From Acutalibacter sp. (GTDB taxonomy: Bacteria; Bacillota; Clostridia; Oscillospirales; Acutalibacteraceae): a stretch of 64,000 nt of DNA. Position 1 is the first letter of the stretch, and each line of letters starts with the position of its first letter. The DNA is taken from contig JAHHRN010000004.1 of the NCBI GenBank assembly GCA_020025775.1, positions 153,920-217,919 of the forward strand, in the 5' to 3' direction. The notes beneath the pieces were generated by a model that saw only the letters and a list, made by a program, of their open reading frames with translations, did not search any database and was not told the origin of the DNA. A program made the translations under genes and the position numbers. Of the stretch, positions 41,126 through 49,387 are shown one piece after another.

Positions 41126-41690
41126 AGCAACTTTTATGCGTGAAGATATGGAGAGAATTCTTCTTTCCGAAGAAGAATTAAAGGAAATTGTAGCAAGAAT
41201 CGGTAAGCAAATCAGCGATGATTACAGAGACAGCACCAACAAGCTCATCTTAGTCAGCGTTTTAAAAGGCTCGGTTGTCTTTATGGGCGATTTAATGCGC
41301 GCGATTGACATTCCCTGCTATATTGATTTTATGTCTGTTTCGAGCTACGGTTCCGGTACAACCTCCTCCGGCGTTGTAAAAATCGTAAAGGATTTGGATA
41401 CCAACGTTATCGAAGGTGCAGACCTCTTAATCGTAGAGGATATCTTAGACAGCGGCAGAACCTTGAGCTATTTAAAGAAGCTTCTTTCCGCTAGAAAGCC
41501 GAAGAGCATTAAGATTTGCACACTTCTCGATAAGCCGGAACGCCGTGTTGTGGACCTCAAGGCAGATTATGTCGGCGCCACAATTCCGGATGCTTTTGTT
41601 GTTGGCTATGGTTTGGATTATGATGAAAAATACAGAAACCTCTCCTATGTCGGCATCTTAAAGCCCTCCGTTTACGGCGGCGAAGCATAA
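41118..41690 (+). CDS. hpt: Hypoxanthine phosphoribosyltransferase
   Basis: Salvages hypoxanthine and guanine to IMP and GMP. 190 residues with the PRPP-binding motif LLIVEDILDSGRTL (~100-113), the VSVLKGSVVFMGDL loop, and the purine-site IPDAFVVGYGLDY block. The ATG at 41118 has TGGAGG 8 bases upstream; it overlaps the end of tilS. The tilS-hpt-ftsH order is conserved in Firmicutes. Confidence 0.97.
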   Translation: MSEATFMREDMERILLSEEELKEIVARIGKQISDDYRDSTNKLILVSVLKGSVVFMGDLMRAIDIPCYIDFMSVSSYGSGTTSSGVVKIVKDLDTNVIEGADLLIVEDILDSGRTLSYLKKLLSARKPKSIKICTLLDKPERRVVDLKADYVGATIPDAFVVGYGLDYDEKYRNLSYVGILKPSVYGGEA

Positions 41691-41726
41691 AGTCCCTTAC
41701 AGTAAATTTTAAGGAGTGAAAACTTT

Positions 41727-43766
41727 TTGAAGAAAATTAACTGGAAAGCTGTTGCCCCCTATATTATAATTCCACTTGCCTTTGTGCTTTTCTTAACAGC
41801 CTATCTCATGATGGGTAAGAGCCAAAAAGAGCATACAACCTATTACGATATGGTTGCAACATTCGATAACCATGAGGTTGCGGAATATAAATTAAACCTC
41901 ACCAACGGCAATTTAAAATACAAACTCAAGGGCGAAACCGAAGAGCAGAAGCCGCACGAATACACCGTGCCGAATGTCAGCCTCTTTGTGGAAGACGTCC
42001 ATCAGAACTTAATCGACTATAACCGTGAGCATCCGGATGAAAAGGTGCAAATGGACTATGTGTCCGGTTCCCCGAATTCTTGGTGGGTAAGCCTTCTCCC
42101 GACGCTCGGCATCACCTTGCTTCTCATTATCGCTATGGTGATTATGTTCCGCAAGATGAATCAGTCGGTGCAGAGTGAAAATAACCGCGCCATGTCCTTC
42201 GGCAAAGCACGCTATAAGAAGGGCGCAGACGGCGAAAACAAAAAGACCTTTGCCGATGTTGCGGGTGCAGATGAGGAAAAGGAAGAGCTTGAGGAAATCG
42301 TAGAGTTCTTAAAGAACCCGAAAGCGTTTAACGAACTCGGCGCAAGAATCCCGAAGGGCGTATTGCTTGTAGGCCCTCCTGGTACAGGTAAAACCCTTCT
42401 CGCCAAAGCTGTAGCAGGTGAGGCAGATGTACCGTTCTTCTCCATTTCCGGTTCCGACTTCGTAGAAATGTATGTCGGTGTTGGTGCTTCTCGTGTCAGA
42501 AGCCTTTTCGATGATGCTAAGAAGAACGCTCCCGCGATTATCTTTATTGATGAAATCGACGCAGTCGGTAGACACAGAGGTGCCGGCATGGGCGGCGGTC
42601 ACGATGAACGTGAGCAGACCCTCAACCAGTTGCTCGTAGAAATGGACGGCTTCGGCGCAAACGAAGGCGTTATCGTAATTGCGGCAACCAACCGTCCCGA
42701 CATCTTAGACCCCGCACTTCTCAGACCGGGTCGTTTTGACCGTCAGGTAACCGTTTCCTATCCCGATATTAAGGGCAGAGAAGAAATCTTAAAGGTACAT
42801 GCCAAGGGTAAGCCTTTAGGTCCCGATGTTAGCCTTAAAAATATTGCCAGCATCACCGCCGGCTTCACCGGTGCAGATCTTGAAAACCTCTTAAACGAGG
42901 CGGCTCTCTTAGCGGCAAGACGCAAAAAGAAAGCCATTACCATGGCAGAAATTGAAGAAGCGACCATGAAAGTTTTGGTCGGCACCGAAAAGAAATCCCA
43001 GCACATCTCCGAACGCGACAAGAAAATCACCGCCTATCACGAGGCAGGTCACGCGGTTTCCTCCTTCTATTTGGAGCACAAAGACCCCGTTACCCACATT
43101 TCGATTATTCCGCGTGGTATGGCAGGCGGTTTCACCATGTACCAGCCCGAGAAGGATGAAATGCACTTAATGCGTTCCAGAATGCTCGATGACATTGTCG
43201 GTCTCCTTGGCGGCCGTGTGGCTGAAAAGATTATCTTCAATGATATTTCTACCGGCGCTTCCAATGATATTGAAAGAGCCTCCGATATTGCCCGTAAAAT
43301 GGTTACCAAATACGGCATGAGCGAAAAGCTTGGCCCGATTGCCTTCGGTAAGGACAATGACGAAGTGTTCATCGGTAAGGATTATAACCACATTCGTAAC
43401 TATTCCGAAGCCGTGGCTTCTGCGATTGACGAAGAAGTGGAAGCCATCGTGCTCAGAGCTTACAAGCGTACCGAGTCTATCTTGACCGAGCACATAGATA
43501 AGCTCCACACCGTAGCACAGGCTCTTATCGAGCGCGAAAAGATTTCGGCAGAAGAATTCTACGCCCTCATGGACGGCAAAACTTTACCGCCCTTGGAAGA
43601 AGAGAAGAAAGAAGCCGAAAACACAGAAAATGCAGAGCCTGCAGCAGAAGCTGAAACGCCTGCAACTGAGCCCGAAGTAAAGGCAGAAGCAGATGCAAAT
43701 GCCGCGCCTGAGGCTGAGCCGACGGAAGAAGCTCCCGAGCAGAAAAACGATTCCGACGAAGCTTAA
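41727..43766 (+). CDS. ftsH: ATP-dependent zinc metalloprotease FtsH
   Basis: Membrane-anchored AAA protease that degrades misfolded and regulatory proteins. 679 residues. It has two spans flanking an extracytoplasmic loop (~8-26 and ~115-137), then the AAA domain (GPPGTGKT, FIDEIDAVGR, the second region of homology with ATNRPDILDPALLRPGRFD) and the M41 protease with HEAGH. The last ~60 residues are a Glu/Ala/Pro-rich acidic tail. Start is TTG at 41727 with AAGGAGTG upstream. It ends the operon, followed by a terminator. Confidence 0.97.
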   Translation: MKKINWKAVAPYIIIPLAFVLFLTAYLMMGKSQKEHTTYYDMVATFDNHEVAEYKLNLTNGNLKYKLKGETEEQKPHEYTVPNVSLFVEDVHQNLIDYNREHPDEKVQMDYVSGSPNSWWVSLLPTLGITLLLIIAMVIMFRKMNQSVQSENNRAMSFGKARYKKGADGENKKTFADVAGADEEKEELEEIVEFLKNPKAFNELGARIPKGVLLVGPPGTGKTLLAKAVAGEADVPFFSISGSDFVEMYVGVGASRVRSLFDDAKKNAPAIIFIDEIDAVGRHRGAGMGGGHDEREQTLNQLLVEMDGFGANEGVIVIAATNRPDILDPALLRPGRFDRQVTVSYPDIKGREEILKVHAKGKPLGPDVSLKNIASITAGFTGADLENLLNEAALLAARRKKKAITMAEIEEATMKVLVGTEKKSQHISERDKKITAYHEAGHAVSSFYLEHKDPVTHISIIPRGMAGGFTMYQPEKDEMHLMRSRMLDDIVGLLGGRVAEKIIFNDISTGASNDIERASDIARKMVTKYGMSEKLGPIAFGKDNDEVFIGKDYNHIRNYSEAVASAIDEEVEAIVLRAYKRTESILTEHIDKLHTVAQALIEREKISAEEFYALMDGKTLPPLEEEKKEAENTENAEPAAEAETPATEPEVKAEADANAAPEAEPTEEAPEQKNDSDEA

Positions 43767-43787
43767 CCCAAACAATCCTAAAGCAGC

Positions 43788-43819
43788 AAAGCGCAAGGAA
43801 AATCTTCCTTGCGCTTTTT
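43788..43819 (+). terminator. Intrinsic terminator after ftsH
   Basis: Perfect 13-bp stem AAAGCGCAAGGAA/TTCCTTGCGCTTT with a 4-base loop, then TT. Confidence 0.88.
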
Positions 43820-43988
43820 GTTATGTAAATCGGAGTTTACAGCATTTTGCACAATTTGGAGAAAACCTGTTTGTGTATTATATAGAAATGTTGCTTCCAA
43901 GGAAAAAATAGGGTGTGAAAACGGTCGGTTTATGTTAAAATATAACTTGTGTGTAAAATACATAGATTTAGAAAAAGGGTGAAACATT

Positions 43989-45662
43989 TTGGCAAAAAAG
44001 AAAAAGACAATCTCAAATCTTAAAAATGCCACTGTAAGAGAAATGCTTGCATTCTCTCTTTTGCCGTTCGGTCTTTTAACCATTATTAACGTTATTGGTA
44101 ATGCACTGAACGTTTACTTGGCAGACTACCTTGGCATCGGTATGGTTGGTGCAGGTCTTGTACTTTCCATTACCAAAATTTGGGACGCAATTAACGACCC
44201 GATGATGGGTATGCTCGTTGACAAAACCCGTACAAGATGGGGTAAATGCCGTCCTTACCTTATTTGGATGGTTATCCCGATGATGGTTGGTACCGTTCTT
44301 CTCTTTGCACCGGTTGACTTCAAAAATTCCGGTACATTTGCAATTTCTCAGATTGATATTGCATCCACACTTGCAACCATCGGTGACGGCTTCCACATCA
44401 TTCGCACCAGTGAAGATGTAAACACTGGTAACTTCTGGTATGCTGTTGCAGCTTACCTCATTTTCTACACCTTCTACACCGCGGTTGATATTCCTTATCA
44501 GGGTCTTAATCCGCTTGTTTTCCCGGAAAGCAAGGTTCGTGTAAAGGCTATTTCTATCAGCAATATCTTCGGTTCTATCGGTACAGTTTTACCGTCCCTC
44601 GTATTCTTCCCGATTGTTTATGCTTTCGATGATCCCAGAATCGGTTTCTTCGTTGCTTCTATCGTGTTTGCGGTGCTCGCCGGTATCCCGATCGCGATTT
44701 CCTTCTTCGGCATCAAGGAAAAGGTTTATATTGAAACCAAGCCGATTAAGTACAGAAAGACTTTAAAGATTATCTTCCAGAACAAGAATATGAAAGCCCT
44801 TATTTGGACTGCTTTCTTCTCTTCTATCACCAACATCGGTGCTATGTTCTTAATGTTCTTTGCGAAGTGGAACTGCTACGGCATCTTCAACTTCCCGGCA
44901 CTCAACCAGTGGTTTGTAGATACGCTTCACTTCAACCCGAACTTCACCGAAGAGGGTCTTCTCTTCCCGGTTCTCAGCATCACCAGTGGTATTTCTTACA
45001 TGCTTTCCATGGCAATCGTTCCGTGGCTCCTTAAAAAGATGGACAAGAAAACCCTTTGGATTCGTATGTCCTTCGTATGCGCTATTGCAAACATCATTGT
45101 TTGGATTCTCTGCATGTTCGTATTCCCGTACACCAGCCTTGACCTCACAACCGCAAGAATCGGTTTCGTTGTTTACTGCGTATGCCGCTTCTTCACAAAC
45201 TTCCCGGTTGGTATGAGCTTGGTTCTTTTAACCGCTATCTTCTCCGATACCGTTGACGTTATCGAAATGGAATCCGGCGAACGTTTAGAGGGCGCTGTAT
45301 TCTCCTTCAGAAGCCTTGTTAATAAGATGGGTATTGCACTCTTCAACCTTGTCGTTATGGCAGTTGTTAACGCTTTCGGTTACGCTTCCATGTCCAAGAC
45401 ACTCACTCCCTTGAGAGATGCCGGCACCTTGACTCGTGAAATGATGATTTCTGGTCATAAGCCCACCTTGGATGCGATCTTCTTCATGCTGACTGTTTTA
45501 GGCTCTGTAGGCCTTATCTTACAGGCAATCCCAATGTTTGCTTATAAGTTTAACGAAGCAGAATATGAAGACAAGATTAACGCCTTCCGTGAGCAGAAGG
45601 AAGCTGAATTTAACGCAGAGCTTCAAGCTGCTGCTGCAAATGAAGCTGCCCAAGAAAACTAA
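43989..45662 (+). CDS. GPH-family (MelB-like) sugar:cation symporter
   Basis: A 557-residue, about 12-span transporter of the glycoside-pentoside-hexuronide family. The signature KIWDAINDPMMGMLVDKTRT lies in the early cytoplasmic region, followed by RWGKCRPYLIW. Sugar not identifiable. It faces lacZ convergently, so lactose, galactosides or other glycan-derived sugars are likely. There is an extended loop after span 3 (residues ~105-145) and an Ala/Glu-rich C-terminal tail. Start is TTG at 43989 with AAAGGGTG upstream. I could not settle its promoter. Confidence 0.88.
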   Translation: MAKKKKTISNLKNATVREMLAFSLLPFGLLTIINVIGNALNVYLADYLGIGMVGAGLVLSITKIWDAINDPMMGMLVDKTRTRWGKCRPYLIWMVIPMMVGTVLLFAPVDFKNSGTFAISQIDIASTLATIGDGFHIIRTSEDVNTGNFWYAVAAYLIFYTFYTAVDIPYQGLNPLVFPESKVRVKAISISNIFGSIGTVLPSLVFFPIVYAFDDPRIGFFVASIVFAVLAGIPIAISFFGIKEKVYIETKPIKYRKTLKIIFQNKNMKALIWTAFFSSITNIGAMFLMFFAKWNCYGIFNFPALNQWFVDTLHFNPNFTEEGLLFPVLSITSGISYMLSMAIVPWLLKKMDKKTLWIRMSFVCAIANIIVWILCMFVFPYTSLDLTTARIGFVVYCVCRFFTNFPVGMSLVLLTAIFSDTVDVIEMESGERLEGAVFSFRSLVNKMGIALFNLVVMAVVNAFGYASMSKTLTPLRDAGTLTREMMISGHKPTLDAIFFMLTVLGSVGLILQAIPMFAYKFNEAEYEDKINAFREQKEAEFNAELQAAAANEAAQEN

Positions 45663-45681
45663 GCAAAGCTTACATAAAATA

Positions 45682-45713
45682 AAAATCCGTCTCTTTGTGA
45701 GGCGGATTTTTTG
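45682..45713 (+). terminator. Intrinsic terminator after the symporter gene
   Basis: AAAATCCG (45682-45689) pairs with CGGATTTT (45703-45710), with inner CTC/GAG, followed by TT. Confidence 0.8.
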
Positions 45714-45733
45714 TTTTCTATTAGATGATAAAG

Positions 45734-45764
45734 AAAAGACCTGCCCATTTGGACAGGTCTTTTT
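45734..45764 (-). terminator. Terminator of lacZ (bidirectional-looking)
   Basis: AAAAGACCTG pairs with CAGGTCTTTT around a short loop. T runs occur on both strands; it lies directly downstream of the lacZ stop. Confidence 0.8.
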
Positions 45765-45768
45765 GTGA

Positions 45769-48700
45769 TTATAAAATCGGTTTTACGGTAAAGGTGTAAG
45801 CATAAGGCTTGTTGCCGTGTAAGATATACGGTTCGCGAACGTGTGCATCACCGGGCATATCGCCGCCGACACCGAGCTGTGCGAGGTCGAAGTTAAAGGT
45901 TGTAATGTCACGGTGCTTCAACAGGTGAATGTGCGTGGCTTTCTCTAACTCGTCTTGGGTGTAATGCCAAGCGGAGAACTGGAGCGGTGTGCTGATCGGT
46001 GCTTCAAAGCGTAAGCCCTTGCCGTCCTTGTCGGTAATCTCTACGAAGCGAACGTCGGTACGGTTGCCGTTTTCCTGCGGACGCATGTAGTGGTGTTCGA
46101 GGTCTGTAACGGTGGATTCGTAAAGCGCAATTCTGGCACCGGTCTTACGGTCACAATAGGTTTCCTGCGGGCCTCTGCCGTACCACTTCACGTTTTCCAT
46201 ACTGCCGTGGAAGGCCATCTGTGTGCCGAATCTGGTCAGACGCATCATCGGCGTACCACTGGAGGAAAGCTTCAAAGTGCCGTCGGGGAAGATGAGCACG
46301 GAGGTCTTTACATCCTTCATGCAGCGAACCTTCCAAACGGATTCAATCAAGATACTACCGTCGGGATTCTTGCAAACCGTGCTGATAGTACCCTTTGCAC
46401 TGTTGGTCGCTCTCTGCCACTCATAATAGGGGTGGAAGGGGATGACATAGGGTACAAAGTTGGTGTTGGAAAGGTCATTGTCGATGACCGCTCTAAAGTA
46501 GTTCGGATGAACGGGAGAAATCAGCATTTCTTTGCCGTCATAAACAAGAGAAACAATCTGACCGCCTGCAACGCGGAGGCTGAAGTTTTCACCCTCAACG
46601 GCTGCGCTGTTAAAGCCCTTAGTAACCTTTAACGGTGCGCCCTCATGGAACTGCGGCAGGGGAGTTGCCTTCTGTAAAATGAACTGGTCGAAGCTCTGTA
46701 CATAGCCTTTTTCGCACCACGGATGCGCTTTCTTGTTGAGATAGGAAAGGGTGAGGGTGCATTCCTTGTTTTCGGGGAGCTTCGCTCTGTCATAAGGTAC
46801 GGTGAAATCGGCTTCGGAAAGCGGAAGTGCATTGACATCCTTTAACTTGCCGCTCTCAATCAGCTCGCCCTCGGCTTCAACTTCCCAAAGAATCTCGAAA
46901 TCGGAAAGGTCTGTAAAGAGGTGCTTGTTGCGGATAGTATAAAGCTGTGCTTTCGCATCCTTTTCTACGGCCTTGATTTCCGCATAAACCTTTTTAACCT
47001 CATAGTAGGAGGGGTGGGGCTTGCGGTCGGCACTGATGATACCGTTGGCGCAGAAATAGGTGTTACTACCGGTCATTGCGGTGGTGTCGGGTGCCTGAAG
47101 CGGACGGCGCGGCTCACAGTGCTCAAAGTCTGTACCGTAAAGCCAGTGGTCACCGTCGGGTGTTTTGTAGCGAAGCGATTGGTCTACATAGTCCCAAATA
47201 TAACCGCCTGCCATGTGCTTGTTGGCTTCAAAGTCATCCATATATTCCTGGAAGTTACCAAGACTGTTTTCCATAGCATGTGCATATTCGCAAAGGATAA
47301 CCGGTCTGGTGTAAGCTTCTGCCGGAATCGGCTTGGAGTCAGCTGCAAGCTGGTTCGCAATGTTATCATATAAAGTAATAGTAATCGGCTCTTTGTTGCA
47401 GAGCTTCTTCATGGTGTCCTCTAAGGGATACATTCTCGAAATAACATCACTCTTTGTGAAATCAAAGTCGCCCTCGTAGTGGAAGGGACGTGTAGTGTCG
47501 AGACGAAGTGCCGCTTCCTTCATGCGGGAGAAGTTAGAGCCGTCGCCAGCCTCGTTGCCGAGAGACCACATAAATACGCAGGCGTGGTTACGGTCACGAA
47601 GAACCATTCTTTCCATTTTGTCGCAAACAATGTTGGTCCAAACCGGATTATCACCCGGAACGCCCTTTCTGCGTACACCGTGGCTTTCCATGTCGCATTC
47701 GTCCATAACATAGAAACCGTATTCGTCGCAAAGCTCATAGAAGAACGGGTCATCGGGATAGTGGGAGGTACGAATGGAGTTGATATTCGCACGCTTCATC
47801 AGCTCTAAGTCCTGATAGTAGCGTTCACGCGGAACAGCCCAGCCGTGGTCGGGGTCGAAGTCGTGACGGTTAACACCGCGAATCAGCATCGGCTGACCGT
47901 TGAAGAGGATTTCCTCGCCAACAATCTCGACCTTTCTGAAGCCGAAGCGAATCGCCTTGTAGCGTACCACGCCGTCTACTTCCAAGGTGAGAAGCAGGGT
48001 GTAGAGGTAAGGTGTCTCTGCGGACCACTTCTTCGGGTTCTTAACAAGCTTCTGGAATTTTGCTGTAGTTGCCGCCTTGGGTGCTGCGTAGAAGTCAACG
48101 GCGCCGAGTTCGGTTTTCTTGCCCTTGGCGTCTAACATTTCTACGGTAATCTTGGCAATCTTGCTGTCGAGGGTATAGTTCTGAACGGTGACCTCTACTC
48201 TGGTGTCACTGTCCTTATAATCCTCATCTAAATCGGTGGTAATGAAGAAGTCACGCATGCAAACCTCTTCTTCACAGTAAATGTAAACCTCACGGTAAAT
48301 ACCGCAAAGCCACCACATATCCTGGTCTTCGATATAGGTGCTGTCACTGTATCTATATACCTTTGCACAAACGAGGTTTTCACCGTTCTGAACATAATCG
48401 GTAACGTCAAATTCGTGCGGGGTCATGGAGTTCTGAGAATAGCCAACAAATTCGCCATTCACATAGACTTCCATAGCGGATTTTACCGCGCCGAAGTGTA
48501 AGAATACACGCTTACCCTCGAAATGCTCGGGAAGGGTAAAGGTGCGGCGGTAATGACCGATTTCCTGCATATCGTGGTCGATGCAGGGAATTTTGTTTTT
48601 GCTCTTAGAAATCGCCTTCGGGAAGGTGCTGGCGTAGTAGTAGGGGACACTGCCTGTGCCCTCGGTCTGCCAAACGGACGGCACGGTAATATTTCTCCAT

Positions 48701-48921
48701 GCACTGTCGTTGAATTCCGGTTTATAAAAATCGGTCGGTTCGCCGGAAAGACCTCTTTGCCAGTGGAATTTCCAAGCGCCGTTTAAGGAGTATTTGGTGT
48801 CGGGAGCTTCTCTCTTTACAGCCTTGTCGGCATCGGCATAAGAAAAAGCGATGACGTGACCGTCTTCTTTGTTTTTCTTAAAGACCGCGGGATTTTCCCA
48901 ATCGAATAATTGCTTCGGCAT
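45769..48921 (-). CDS. lacZ: Beta-galactosidase, GH2 (LacZ type)
   Basis: Hydrolyses beta-galactosides such as lactose. 1050 residues, the full LacZ architecture: N-terminal sugar-binding jelly roll (QTEGTGSVPYYY), immunoglobulin-like domain, TIM barrel with the acid/base glutamate in MWSLGNEAGDGSN and the nucleophile glutamate in ILCEYAHAMENS, then the C-terminal small-chain domain (YGRGPQETYCDRK). No signal peptide, so cytoplasmic. SD GAGAGGA. It has its own promoter and is convergent with the GPH symporter, a plausible functional partner. Confidence 0.96.
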   Translation of the reverse strand: MPKQLFDWENPAVFKKNKEDGHVIAFSYADADKAVKREAPDTKYSLNGAWKFHWQRGLSGEPTDFYKPEFNDSAWRNITVPSVWQTEGTGSVPYYYASTFPKAISKSKNKIPCIDHDMQEIGHYRRTFTLPEHFEGKRVFLHFGAVKSAMEVYVNGEFVGYSQNSMTPHEFDVTDYVQNGENLVCAKVYRYSDSTYIEDQDMWWLCGIYREVYIYCEEEVCMRDFFITTDLDEDYKDSDTRVEVTVQNYTLDSKIAKITVEMLDAKGKKTELGAVDFYAAPKAATTAKFQKLVKNPKKWSAETPYLYTLLLTLEVDGVVRYKAIRFGFRKVEIVGEEILFNGQPMLIRGVNRHDFDPDHGWAVPRERYYQDLELMKRANINSIRTSHYPDDPFFYELCDEYGFYVMDECDMESHGVRRKGVPGDNPVWTNIVCDKMERMVLRDRNHACVFMWSLGNEAGDGSNFSRMKEAALRLDTTRPFHYEGDFDFTKSDVISRMYPLEDTMKKLCNKEPITITLYDNIANQLAADSKPIPAEAYTRPVILCEYAHAMENSLGNFQEYMDDFEANKHMAGGYIWDYVDQSLRYKTPDGDHWLYGTDFEHCEPRRPLQAPDTTAMTGSNTYFCANGIISADRKPHPSYYEVKKVYAEIKAVEKDAKAQLYTIRNKHLFTDLSDFEILWEVEAEGELIESGKLKDVNALPLSEADFTVPYDRAKLPENKECTLTLSYLNKKAHPWCEKGYVQSFDQFILQKATPLPQFHEGAPLKVTKGFNSAAVEGENFSLRVAGGQIVSLVYDGKEMLISPVHPNYFRAVIDNDLSNTNFVPYVIPFHPYYEWQRATNSAKGTISTVCKNPDGSILIESVWKVRCMKDVKTSVLIFPDGTLKLSSSGTPMMRLTRFGTQMAFHGSMENVKWYGRGPQETYCDRKTGARIALYESTVTDLEHHYMRPQENGNRTDVRFVEITDKDGKGLRFEAPISTPLQFSAWHYTQDELEKATHIHLLKHRDITTFNFDLAQLGVGGDMPGDAHVREPYILHGNKPYAYTFTVKPIL

Positions 48922-48977
48922 TCTAAATCCTCTCTTCTTTTGTAATTCTAATACAGAAAAAACTGTATGACTTTTCT

Positions 48978-49006
48978 ATTATAATGGAAATTGCATATTT
49001 TCGCAA
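48978..49006 (-). promoter_or_regulatory. Sigma-A promoter for lacZ
   Basis: On the minus strand: TTGCGA, 17-bp spacer, perfect TATAAT, about 57 bases upstream of the lacZ start. Confidence 0.65.
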
Positions 49007-49102
49007 GACTTTTTGCCGGATTGTGAGAAAAAGATGGGAATAAATGCTTCCAGCAAAAAGATAACCGACAAAAAGGGGAGGAAAGTCCAAAAAAAGGCAT
49101 AA

Positions 49103-49131
49103 AAAAACGCGAGGAAAGCGTTTTCCTCGCA
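49103..49131 (-). terminator. Orphan minus-strand terminator upstream of rpoB
   Basis: GCGAGGAAA (49109-49117) pairs with TTTCCTCGC (49122-49130). Read on the minus strand, the hairpin is followed by GTTTTTTT. No minus-strand gene lies upstream of it for over 12 kb. Confidence 0.7.
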
Positions 49132-49190
49132 AAAATAAAGGTGATTTTTAAAAACTTCCTCGAAAAGTAGAAAAACTTTACAGAAAGCTA

Positions 49191-49219
49191 TTGACATATA
49201 GATTTATATCCTATATAAT
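49191..49219 (+). promoter_or_regulatory. Perfect-consensus sigma-A promoter for rpoB-rpoC
   Basis: TTGACA, 17-bp spacer, TATAAT. It starts a ~160-base leader before rpoB. Confidence 0.88.
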
Positions 49220-49240
49220 ATTAAACTGCTATTAGAGTGG

Positions 49241-49285
49241 TATGGTATACGTTTATGCTTTTTTCAGCATTTGCAGTTTACCATA
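49241..49285 (+). promoter_or_regulatory. rpoB leader hairpin
   Basis: TATGGTA (49241-49247) pairs with TACCATA (49279-49285), enclosing ATGCT/AGCAT. An alternative pairing, TAAACTGC (49222-49229) with GCAGTTTA (49273-49280), competes for the same 3' side. Confidence 0.4.
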
Positions 49286-49387
49286 AAAATAGATGAAATG
49301 CAAGCAAATTTTTAAATTTTTTGCCGAATTCTTCTACACCCCTTTAACCCCTGCAAACAAATATACGAACGGAGAGTGATAAGCCCT

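Larger units (their letters stand above)
48922..49387. other. Intergenic region between lacZ and rpoB
   Basis: No protein gene. It holds the lacZ promoter (minus), a minus-strand terminator at 49103-49131 with no gene upstream of it, a weak minus-strand promoter at 49275-49303, and the rpoB promoter and leader. Short frames here lack SD sites and known features. Confidence 0.75.

Noticed and set aside
43840..43975. Promoter of the sugar symporter
   Set aside because: Several A/T-rich candidate boxes exist, but none has both elements at acceptable spacing, so none is called.
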